From assembly GCA_937864275.1 (NCBI GenBank), contig CALMIW010000698.1:1-5806 (forward strand): 5,806 nucleotides of DNA. The letters are read 5' to 3'. The stretch comes from an uncultured Dehalococcoidia bacterium (GTDB lineage: Bacteria; Chloroflexota; Dehalococcoidia; Tepidiformales; Tepidiformaceae). Below are positions 1 through 5,806 of the stretch, piece by piece. Both the position numbers and the translations under genes were made by a program. Position 1 is the first letter of the stretch. Every line of letters starts with the position of its first letter. The notes beneath the pieces were generated by a model. It was not told the origin of the DNA and did no database searches. It saw only the letters and a list, made by a program, of their open reading frames with translations.

Positions 1-43
1 TGCTCAAGTGTGAATCAGGGACATAGACTCTGGTACGAACCAT

Positions 44-60
44 GGGGGCATGTCACCCCC
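44..60. other. Short G5/C5 hairpin downstream of the LOG-like gene
   Basis: GGGGG at 44-48 and CCCCC at 56-60 form a perfect inverted repeat around a 7-base loop; T43 and A61 add a sixth pair. It lies about 85 bases past the stop codon of the minus-strand gene. On that strand no T-tract follows the stem, so it does not qualify as a canonical intrinsic terminator. It could be a weak 3'-end structure or chance. The rest of 1-143 holds no gene I can support. Confidence 0.25.
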
Positions 61-143
61 ACAACTCGGAAGAGCAGAAGGCAACAAGGAGCCGTAAGCA
101 CTCGCGAGACTTAAATGGCCGAGTTCAGTTCCTGAATGTGAGC

Positions 144-1223
144 CTATTCCAACACCGATGACGAGGTCGTGCCTCCCCGTCCTCGAGCCTGGCGCGTCGT
201 CTTGGGGGGCAGCGCGCGTGCTCCCTCGCTGAGCCGGAAGAGCGCGGGGTAACTTGCCACGGATGTGCGGGGCGCGTTTGCCGCGATCAGGAAGTTCTTG
301 ACTTCCTCAACGCTGTCGGTGAACAGCACGAACTTCTCGAAGTCTTCCTTGGCCAGGAGCGCCCGGAGCAGCTTCTCAACCGGAAGCGTCTCGGTCCAGT
401 ACTTCACGCCCAGGAATACCATCGGGCTGAAGCGGCCGAAGCTGCGGTAGTAGTTCTGGGCCGCGTCCTGGAAGACCTCCTGCGTGGTGCCCGCCTTGCC
501 CTCGGTGAACACGATGCCCGACTGCGCGATCGCCAGGAGGCCGTCCTCGCGGATGCTGTTCTGGAAGTACTTGGCGATATGGCTCCCCAGGGGAGTCGAC
601 GGCTCGTGCCCGTAGTGCCATGTCGGAATCGCGAGGCTGGTGCCGGACGCGGCCGGGTTCACCGCTGCTCTCCACGCCGGCGCGAACCACGCGTGCGCCG
701 CGCGTGCCAGGTCCAGGTTCGGGCGGCCCTGCGGATCGACGATCAGCTGCAGGTCCTTGGGGAGCACCGGCGCCTGTTCGAGATCATGCAGCGTCGCCGC
801 GAAGGCCGCGTCGTCGGCCTCGCTGTAGCGAGCTCCTAGGTGCGTGGCCTCCATCGCGCCGGGCCCGCCGCCGCTGGCGAGCGTTAAGCCGGCACGGGCG
901 AGCTGGCGAGCCAGCGTTGCGCCGGCCCGGTAGGTGTCGTGGTTGCGTGCCATCTTGTGGCCGCCCATCACCGCGACGCACTGCTTCCCCGCCAGGAACG
1001 TTCGCATCGCGTTTGTAATGGAATTGTCGTGCAGGCTCTGCATCATCGTGCCCAGAGGGTCCGCCGAGAGCGAGCCGCCGGAGCTGACGAACTGGCTGAA
1101 CACCCTGAAATCCAATGTGCGGACGTAGGAGTCTCGGTCGCTCAGCTCGAACCCGGAGAAGAGCTCCGAGGGTTCGTAGAGCGAGCCGCGGATCGGACGG
1201 AACGGCAGGTCGAAGGTCGTCAT
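144..1223 (-). CDS. LOG-superfamily (lysine decarboxylase-like) Rossmann-fold nucleotide-binding protein, long variant
   Basis: A 359-residue soluble protein with no signal peptide or membrane segment, so probably cytoplasmic. Residues 83-130 form the classic first half of a LOG fold: a beta strand ending in VAVMGG (83-88), then a helix, then GGGPGAMEA (118-126), the nucleotide/phosphate-binding motif. The second family motif, normally PGGxGTxxE, appears as EGKAGTTQE (241-249): the G-T and final Glu are kept but the first Pro and second Gly are replaced by Glu and Lys. It is followed by FQDAAQNYY (251-259). Canonical LOG enzymes (cytokinin riboside 5'-monophosphate phosphoribohydrolases) have roughly 180-220 residues; this one adds about 75 at the N-terminus, an insertion around 130-205 and a basic, Ser/Thr-rich tail. 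The family link is secure. Phosphoribohydrolase activity is only possible, and the substrate is unknown. The ATG at 1223 is supported by GGAGGT at 1240-1235 on the minus strand, 11 bases upstream. The gene is divergent from the large secreted protein. Confidence 0.85.
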   Translation of the reverse strand: MTTFDLPFRPIRGSLYEPSELFSGFELSDRDSYVRTLDFRVFSQFVSSGGSLSADPLGTMMQSLHDNSITNAMRTFLAGKQCVAVMGGHKMARNHDTYRAGATLARQLARAGLTLASGGGPGAMEATHLGARYSEADDAAFAATLHDLEQAPVLPKDLQLIVDPQGRPNLDLARAAHAWFAPAWRAAVNPAASGTSLAIPTWHYGHEPSTPLGSHIAKYFQNSIREDGLLAIAQSGIVFTEGKAGTTQEVFQDAAQNYYRSFGRFSPMVFLGVKYWTETLPVEKLLRALLAKEDFEKFVLFTDSVEEVKNFLIAANAPRTSVASYPALFRLSEGARALPPKTTRQARGRGGTTSSSVLE

Positions 1224-1234
1224 GACGGCAGCCT

Positions 1235-1240
1235 ACCTCC
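1235..1240 (-). promoter_or_regulatory. Shine-Dalgarno site of the LOG-like gene
   Basis: Read on the minus strand the sequence is GGAGGT, 11 bases before the ATG whose last base on the plus strand is 1221. The spacing is slightly long but the match to the anti-SD is strong, and it fixes the start codon at 1223. Confidence 0.65.
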
Positions 1241-1345
1241 CGCGGGCAGAACGGTTTCGGTAGTTCGTAAAGATCATCAAGAAAGTTCCAAGTCATGTCG
1301 GGAACGCAAGTTGACGCGGCGTGGTCCCCTGATCATGACTATGCA

Positions 1346-1370
1346 CACGTTTTCCACAACATGGAACGTG
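1346..1370. other. Bulged hairpin / imperfect inverted repeat in the divergent intergenic region
   Basis: CACG (1346-1349), a TT bulge, then TTCCA (1352-1356) pair with TGGAA (1362-1366) and CGTG (1367-1370) around a CAACA loop, giving nine base pairs with one 2-base bulge. It lies about 120 bases upstream of the LOG-like start and about 200 bases upstream of the secreted-protein start, so it could be an operator or a leader RNA stem. Neither role is shown by the sequence. Confidence 0.3.
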
Positions 1371-1445
1371 ATCCAGCCGCCAAGGTGAGTTCATGGCCGT
1401 TTTATCCACCTATCTGGGTGAGTGCGTGCCAACGGTGAGAGAGCA

Positions 1446-1535
1446 ATGTGCGATCCGTTCTCAACTGGAAGAATGTCATACCGAGTGAGGAGATTGACCG
1501 TCCAGGAGCTTGCTGACTTCTGGAGCGGCGAGTAA
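1446..1535 (+). CDS. Possible small ORF (29 codons) upstream of the secreted-protein gene
   Basis: ATG at 1446 opens a 29-codon frame closing at TAA 1533-1535; an internal ATG at 1473 would give 20 codons. Upstream purines (GGTGAGAG at 1434-1441) are a weak ribosome binding site. The predicted peptide is basic in the middle and ends with LTVQELADFWSGE, which loosely recalls the 'LTVxELA' helix-turn-helix opening of excisionase-like proteins but is far too short to be one. It ends 38 bases before the ATG of the next gene, a position suited to a leader peptide. There is no repeat of regulatory codons and no terminator/antiterminator pair, so chance is the simplest explanation. Confidence 0.12.
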   Translation: MCDPFSTGRMSYRVRRLTVQELADFWSGE

Positions 1536-1561
1536 TCTTCTCGCACCAACTGGGACAATTC

Positions 1562-1566
1562 GGAGG
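1562..1566 (+). promoter_or_regulatory. Shine-Dalgarno site of the secreted YD-repeat gene
   Basis: A GGAGG core lies seven bases before the ATG at 1574. Both sequence and spacing are close to ideal, and the start is immediately followed by a signal peptide, so start choice is well supported. Confidence 0.75.
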
Positions 1567-1573
1567 CCGAGCC

Positions 1574-1651
1574 ATGGCAGATCGGGCGAAGCGTGCGGCG
1601 GCGTTGGGAATCACGGCGGTGCTTTGCGCCACATGCTCTATATCCGTCGCG
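1574..1651 (+). other. Sec signal peptide of the YD-repeat protein
   Basis: Residues 1-26 have three parts: an n-region with two Arg and one Lys, a roughly 18-residue Ala/Leu/Ile/Val-rich core, and Ser24-Val25-Ala26 fitting the -3/-1 small-residue rule. Cleavage would leave Gln27 at the mature N-terminus. Cys18 and Cys21 are not in a lipobox context, so a lipoprotein is unlikely. Confidence 0.75.
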
Positions 1652-4600
1652 CAGACGTATTTGCCGCCGGATGTTGATGTCCCGAGCCTGCGGCCGACGC
1701 CCTGCGATGGCCTCTGCCCCCTACCCATCGAGCGCGCGATGCGCGAATTCCAAGGGCGAAGCGAGTTCTTCGGCGAGGGTGATGCTCCTTGGCCCAGAAC
1801 CGAGCGGAGTTGCCCTGAAAACGGTGACGGGACGGACGCGCCGCCCTATCCACCGGATGGCTTTTATGACCGCGAGCGATGCGACGCATGGAAGGCAGCG
1901 GCGCTTGTGCAAAACCTGCTCGACAAAATGAACGATGCCGACTGGATGTGGTACTTCGTAGATTACGAGGGTCATGGGCTCGACGACCCGTTGGACGGTC
2001 AGGCACTACCGGATGACCTGACGAACCCCAACGGACCCGATGGCTGGCTGGCGCGGGCACTGGCGCCGTTTGATCCAAACGAACTGGTCACTCCCGAGAA
2101 TTACTGCGAAGTGCTCGAAAAACTCGACGAGCTGCTGCGCCAACTGAAGGACGTACAGCTCCCGCCCGGTTGGTTCGCACCTGGCGATGGGTCGGGCGAC
2201 GACATTATGTCCTCGGGTGATGGTGTAGGATGCGAAGGACTGTTCAGAGCGACGAGGCCGGAGGCGTACAACGATTGCACCGAAGTATTTCAGATGAATC
2301 CTCCAACACCGTCGACATTTCAAGGTGTTCTCAAACACGAACAGATTACTTGGGAGGGCGGACCGCCAGGAGACTGGGGAATCGTGGCTGTGTGGCGGGG
2401 ATCGGGTGGCGGCGAGCTCAGTTCTCACTATTCGTCACTGCGGGGTCGGTTGACCGAGCTGGTGTCGGTCGCCACATACGAAGACGGCCCCGGTGCGAAC
2501 GAGCTCCCTGTCGACGAGGTCGGGATGGCATTCGAGTGGGGAGTCGCGCCGCTGCCCGCACACTGGAAGCGAGGATTTGGACGCACACCGCTCAAGATCC
2601 TCACAGTGGAGGACACCGGGGGAGGCACCTATGCCCCGGACGGGGATCGCGGATGGCACGCGACTCGGCGTTGGACAGTGATTCGTCCGGCATTCAACAC
2701 AGCTCCCGATACGGCGGCCCTCCCCGGTCGCGGTGGATGTCAAGGTTGCGGGCCGGGCCATGTCACCTACAGCCGCACCGATCTGAGCGTAAAGATCAGC
2801 CTGGGCCTGTGGGACCGAGGAAGCGCCGGCTACTTGCTCATTCGAGGCGACACGCTGGTGGGAGATGGCCAGGAGATTCTGCACCGAGTTCAGCCTCATG
2901 GCATGCCCGTCGTGGGCGGAGGAGCGTCGGAGCTGGGCGATCCGAAGAGTTTGGTGGTGTGCGCTGATCCGATCATCCGTCCGCACCTTTCGGACCCGAG
3001 TTCCGGCTATTCGACGTGGTCAATCGGTCGCGACCTCTTTGGTGTTGCCAACGAACGCGATCAGGACAATCACTATCGACACTTGAAACAGCTGCGGTTT
3101 CCGCAAGGGGTGGTCCAGATCACGCCGCTCACCGGGACATCGTATCAGCTCACCTTCTATCGGAATCCCGGCGCATACTCCCAATCCACCGGGCTGTACG
3201 ATCTTTCGACGGCTGTCATCGCGAAGGTAATCACGGTCTCGCACCACATGGAGCCGTTGGCCGACGACCCGGATAGCGCGGACGACCGTGATCTTGTCGT
3301 GACGGGCGTGCTTGAGATTTACGATTCGTCGACCTCGAACACGACGCGCTACAAGCAGACCAAAAAGGTTCGGGACTGGACCGTTGAGGTCGACGATCCG
3401 AAGAATTACACGGAGGACGGAGAAGGGAACCCCGAGCACGAGCAGATCGCCGAAGGCTTCCTCCCGGGGACCGGGCCCTGGTACGATTCGTCTTCACGCT
3501 CCGGGACATGGCGAGTTGACGCAGTGCTGGGTCAGAGTGGCCCGCCCATTGATCTTGCATCCGTGGAATCCTCTCGCGGCCCAGGGGAGGGACAGGGAAC
3601 GATCGTCGAGACGCGCGTTTCGCGCGATCCGAACGGGGTGATTCTCAAGAAGGACCGGCTCAAGTCGCTGTCCGTGTCCGGCGCGGAGTTCCCCGTCGAG
3701 CGTGTTGTGGACCCAGACGGGGCCGCTCTTACGACGAGCTGGGGTTACTTGTTCGGCAGCGATGGCACGGCCCGGCTGCTTCAATCTACGCAGCCCAGCG
3801 GCGTGACCCAGTCGTTCCAGTACGATTCGGCCGGGCGCCTGACGCAGATCGCTTCACCGCTCTACACCAATCAATCGAACGAGCCGCCCGCGACGCGCGT
3901 CGAGTCGTTCTCATATCTGTATGTTGACCTGCCCAATGACGCCAATTGGGGGACGCCGCCATTCGATGGCGCTGACAGAGAGCTGATTACGACCAAGAGC
4001 CGCAGCGAGGCCGGGCACGAGGTTCAGCGGTCCTACACCGTGACGTGGAGTGCTCCCCCGGATGATCGACCCCAGTTCCTGGAGACAAGCACCATCGAGG
4101 TTACGGACCTAGAACCGATCTCGGACGTGGCGGGTTTCGTCGCGCAGGTCATGGCCGATCCCATGGCATCCGGCCACCGAGTGACGCACTCGGCGAGCTA
4201 CTTCGATCCCTATGAGGGCAGCAATCACCAGGTTGGATACCTCCATTTCAACGGGCGTCCAAAGTTCGCATGGAGCAGCGACGGGAATGCAGCGATTACT
4301 GACTATCAGACGTGGGCCTCGCCTCCATACCCAAACCACTTCGGGCTGGAGCGCACCGTGCGGGCCGGTCCTCGCGCGACGACATCACCGGCGTCGCCAG
4401 TAAACCAGATGCCCGTGCTGGCCGACGGGACCAGAACCGTCACCATGTTCGATCATGTGGGCAACACCAAGCTCTCCCAAACGTTCGACATGCAAGGAAC
4501 GACGGGCGACGACGGCAACGACGATGACATCCTGATCTCGGAGCGTGAGATCACGGGCTGGGAGTTCGTTACCGGTGGGATGGTCGAGAATCCCGGCCGT

Positions 4601-5767
4601 CCTACTCAAATCAGCTATTCAGACGGTACTTCCGAAGAGACGGCGTATGACTGCTGTACGGTGCTGTCGCGACGCGACCGGGACGGGGTGCTCACCTCGT
4701 ACAACTTTGACGATCGCCACCGCTTGGTAACGGAGATATCCGCTTCCGATTCGCCGATGCCGGTTCGAACGACTTACACCTACGACGCGCTCGATCGGAC
4801 ACGCACGACGAGCCGGGGACCGAGTGGGAACTCGATCCTTCAGACCCAGAACACCTACGACGTCGCGGGACGATTGGTCGCGACGACGGACGCATTGGGC
4901 GCACAGACCGAGTACGAAGAGGGCATCAACAACGAGATCGGGATTATCAGCACCGTGACGCTGCCCGACCCCGACGGCGCGGGCCCGCTTCTCTCGCCGA
5001 CCCAAATCACGTCGTCCACATCGGACGGCTGGCAGATCGAGTCCGGTGGCACAGCCGCACACCCCGTGCGCTACGAACGGGGAGTGGAACTGGACGCCAC
5101 CATCAGCGCGTCGACCTGGGTAACTTGGCAGAAGGAGATTCGCCTCGGCTCGCAGTCTGAGACGACGGAGTGGGTGAAGCAATACACCGATCCGCTCGGC
5201 CGGAACTACAAGACCGTCTACGCGGACGGCGCGACCGAACGCAGCTATTACGATGCGCGCGGGCACCTTGTCAAACAGGTCGACGCCGATGGCGTCGTGA
5301 TGCTCTCCAGGCAGGGCCAGGGGTTCGAGTCAGGCTTGCCGGGGAGCGCCGCCGACTGGGACGGCGACTGGCAGGTCTCCTGCGTCGATATGGACCAGGA
5401 CGGTGTGATCGATTTCAACGGCACGGATCGGATCTCGCGATCAGTGTCCAAGGTCCTGCATTCCACGGACCATGGCGGTGGCGACTTCCGCCGCACCACC
5501 TCCTCGATTCTGACCACCGACAACAACGCCACTTCGTGGCTCGTCATCGGGCAGCAGGACGAGCGTGTCGGGGAGCAGAACGCCACCACCACCGGCCTGC
5601 AGTCGTGGCAGACTGCGTTCGGCCAAACCGTCGCCACGGTTGCCCTCGTCGATCGCGGCAATCAGAAACGCACGGTGCGGACCACCAGCCCCGCCGGCAC
5701 CCAGCCAGGTACCGGTGACACCCAAGCATTGGCCGCAAAGGCCAGCAGCGGCCAGTGCACCAGATAG
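1574..5767 (+). CDS. Large secreted YD-repeat (RHS-like) surface protein, probably 3'-truncated
   Basis: The frame gives 1397 residues. Residues 1-26 are a Sec signal peptide: basic MADRAKR, a hydrophobic stretch 8-25, and SVA as the likely signal-peptidase I site before Gln27; no lipobox is convincing. Residues 27-220 are acidic and proline-rich, of unknown fold. A predicted beta-rich region follows with GCQGC (CxxC, Cys389/Cys392) and LSVKISLG (404-411), a combination I recall from large planctomycete-type RHS proteins. YD-type repeats appear at 750 (YDSAGRL), 1025 (YDCC), 1043, 1070 (YDALDR), 1095 (YDVAGRL), 1204 and 1226 (YDARGHL). An acidic D-x-D-x-DG-x-x-D loop at 1272-1280 resembles a calcium-binding loop. 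YD repeats normally fold into a beta-cage shell around a C-terminal cargo; no RHS core or toxin domain is present here. RHS-like character persists to about SPAGT (1372-1376). The last ~21 residues read antisense to an acyltransferase, so the TAG at 5765-5767 is probably not the native stop. Function unknown; an envelope or extracellular role is inferred. Confidence 0.8.
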   Translation: MADRAKRAAALGITAVLCATCSISVAQTYLPPDVDVPSLRPTPCDGLCPLPIERAMREFQGRSEFFGEGDAPWPRTERSCPENGDGTDAPPYPPDGFYDRERCDAWKAAALVQNLLDKMNDADWMWYFVDYEGHGLDDPLDGQALPDDLTNPNGPDGWLARALAPFDPNELVTPENYCEVLEKLDELLRQLKDVQLPPGWFAPGDGSGDDIMSSGDGVGCEGLFRATRPEAYNDCTEVFQMNPPTPSTFQGVLKHEQITWEGGPPGDWGIVAVWRGSGGGELSSHYSSLRGRLTELVSVATYEDGPGANELPVDEVGMAFEWGVAPLPAHWKRGFGRTPLKILTVEDTGGGTYAPDGDRGWHATRRWTVIRPAFNTAPDTAALPGRGGCQGCGPGHVTYSRTDLSVKISLGLWDRGSAGYLLIRGDTLVGDGQEILHRVQPHGMPVVGGGASELGDPKSLVVCADPIIRPHLSDPSSGYSTWSIGRDLFGVANERDQDNHYRHLKQLRFPQGVVQITPLTGTSYQLTFYRNPGAYSQSTGLYDLSTAVIAKVITVSHHMEPLADDPDSADDRDLVVTGVLEIYDSSTSNTTRYKQTKKVRDWTVEVDDPKNYTEDGEGNPEHEQIAEGFLPGTGPWYDSSSRSGTWRVDAVLGQSGPPIDLASVESSRGPGEGQGTIVETRVSRDPNGVILKKDRLKSLSVSGAEFPVERVVDPDGAALTTSWGYLFGSDGTARLLQSTQPSGVTQSFQYDSAGRLTQIASPLYTNQSNEPPATRVESFSYLYVDLPNDANWGTPPFDGADRELITTKSRSEAGHEVQRSYTVTWSAPPDDRPQFLETSTIEVTDLEPISDVAGFVAQVMADPMASGHRVTHSASYFDPYEGSNHQVGYLHFNGRPKFAWSSDGNAAITDYQTWASPPYPNHFGLERTVRAGPRATTSPASPVNQMPVLADGTRTVTMFDHVGNTKLSQTFDMQGTTGDDGNDDDILISEREITGWEFVTGGMVENPGRPTQISYSDGTSEETAYDCCTVLSRRDRDGVLTSYNFDDRHRLVTEISASDSPMPVRTTYTYDALDRTRTTSRGPSGNSILQTQNTYDVAGRLVATTDALGAQTEYEEGINNEIGIISTVTLPDPDGAGPLLSPTQITSSTSDGWQIESGGTAAHPVRYERGVELDATISASTWVTWQKEIRLGSQSETTEWVKQYTDPLGRNYKTVYADGATERSYYDARGHLVKQVDADGVVMLSRQGQGFESGLPGSAADWDGDWQVSCVDMDQDGVIDFNGTDRISRSVSKVLHSTDHGGGDFRRTTSSILTTDNNATSWLVIGQQDERVGEQNATTTGLQSWQTAFGQTVATVALVDRGNQKRTVRTTSPAGTQPGTGDTQALAAKASSGQCTR
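3821..5280 (+). repeat. Degenerate YD (RHS) repeat region in the protein
   Basis: Diverged copies of the pattern YD-x-x-G-R-L-x(n)-G occur at residues 750, 1025, 1043, 1070, 1095, 1204 and 1226. Four of them (1025-1115) are packed at 18-27-residue spacing; the others are isolated by long non-repeat insertions. The repeats are at the protein level only; the DNA copies have diverged too far to be direct repeats. Confidence 0.75.
5387..5422 (+). other. Putative calcium-binding loop coding segment (D-x-D-x-DG-x-x-D)
   Basis: Residues 1272-1280 read DMDQDGVID, the acidic ligand spacing seen in dockerin, EF-hand and thrombospondin type-3 loops. It sits between the last YD repeat and the WQTAFG block (Trp1345), just after another acidic run (DWDGD). 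Only one loop is present, so a full EF-hand or dockerin domain is not supported; a structural calcium site is an inference. Confidence 0.4.
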
Positions 5768-5806
5768 AGCGAGTATGAGATGTCACCCAGGCGCGCCAGC
5801 CCGCGC
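5680..5806 (-). pseudogene. Acyltransferase-3 (OafA/YrhL-type) fragment, interrupted at its 3' side and running off the window
   Basis: Read from 5805 leftwards on the minus strand, the frame gives LGDISYSLYLVHWPLLAFA, then NAWVSPVPGWVPAGLVV. The 'LG-x-ISYSLYLxHWPL' segment is a hallmark of the acyltransferase-3 family: multi-span inner-membrane proteins that transfer acetyl or other acyl groups to lipopolysaccharide, peptidoglycan or exopolysaccharide sugars. In full-length members this motif lies late in the membrane domain and is followed by two or three more helices. Here the frame loses hydrophobic character after about 5680 and hits TGA at 5664-5662, so those helices are missing. The 5' part lies beyond the window. 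The region overlaps, antisense, the last ~29 codons of the plus-strand YD-repeat frame, whose residues there are unlike RHS. Family identity is strong; whether the broken state is real or an assembly join is open. Confidence 0.75.

Noticed and set aside
1..114. Open plus-strand frame from base 1 to TAA at 112-114, which might be the end of an upstream gene.
   Set aside because: Only 37 codons, no recognisable motif, and a stretch this long without a stop is expected often by chance at this GC content.
124..136. TTCAG-TTC-CTGAA mini-hairpin just past the LOG-like stop codon.
   Set aside because: A five-pair stem with a 3-base loop and no T-tract is too weak to call a terminator.
1265..1293. 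Minus-strand GGAACTT resembling an ECF sigma -35 upstream of the LOG-like gene.
   Set aside because: No matching -10 element at the expected 15-17 base distance.
784..1296. Long overlapping frames on both strands across the LOG-like gene, such as 784-1296 minus and 939-1388 plus.
   Set aside because: They are Arg/Pro-rich out-of-frame readings of a GC-rich gene whose own frame has clear family motifs.
1311..1345. Promoter-like TTGACG (1311-1316) with TATGCA (1340-1345).
   Set aside because: The spacing is 23 bases, too long for a sigma-70 promoter. TTGACC at 1494-1499 likewise has no -10 at 16-18 bases.
1402..1728. Minus-strand 108-codon frame across the divergent region and the start of the secreted-protein gene.
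   Set aside because: It overlaps the well-supported signal peptide and ribosome binding site, and shows no motif or ribosome binding site of its own.
5500..5767. A C-terminal polymorphic toxin domain on the YD-repeat protein, as in classic Rhs toxins.
   Set aside because: No RHS core or cleavage motif is present, and the terminal residues are explained by antisense acyltransferase sequence.
5441..5786. Minus-strand frames at 5441-5725 and 5544-5786 as genes.
   Set aside because: They are shifted relative to the true acyltransferase frame and are mostly antisense to the YD-repeat protein; neither shows family motifs.

Overview
This 5.8 kb window holds two divergently arranged genes and the tail end of a third. 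The sequence is GC-rich, with clear Shine-Dalgarno sites at both main starts. The dominant gene, a very large secreted YD-repeat (RHS-like) protein, looks like the big RHS-repeat proteins I associate with Planctomycetota and related PVC bacteria. That lineage call rests on remembered protein style (CxxC followed by an 'SVxISLG' block, a 'YDCC' repeat, a D-x-D-x-DG loop between repeat blocks) and not on a search, so it is moderate to low confidence. The window looks like part or all of an environmental contig.

Layout. Bases 1-143 carry no convincing gene, only a short G5/C5 hairpin. A minus-strand gene (1223 to 144) encodes a 359-residue Rossmann-fold nucleotide-binding protein of the LOG / 'lysine decarboxylase-like' superfamily, longer than canonical LOG enzymes and with a divergent second motif. 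A 350-base divergent intergenic region (1224-1573) follows. It contains the ribosome binding sites of both flanking genes, a bulged hairpin, a spaced inverted repeat and a possible 29-codon open frame, but no promoter I would defend. From 1574 a plus-strand frame runs to 5767. It has a Sec signal peptide, a long N-terminal region, a CxxC-containing beta-rich region and then scattered YD repeats.

The most notable point is at the right edge. From about base 5700 the plus-strand frame stops looking like an RHS protein. On the opposite strand the last ~125 bases read cleanly as the signature segment of an acyltransferase-3 (OafA/YrhL-type) membrane protein (LGDISYSLYLVHWPLLAFA). The stop codon at 5765-5767 is therefore probably not the natural end of the RHS-like gene. 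Two unrelated genes appear to be joined tail to tail near 5680-5705, either by a real rearrangement or, more likely, by a chimeric join at a contig end.

The nucleotide-binding protein and the surface protein show no obvious shared pathway; they are divergent neighbours. I do not see a defence system, CRISPR array, RNA gene or mobile element. I found no strong evidence of a new biological system.
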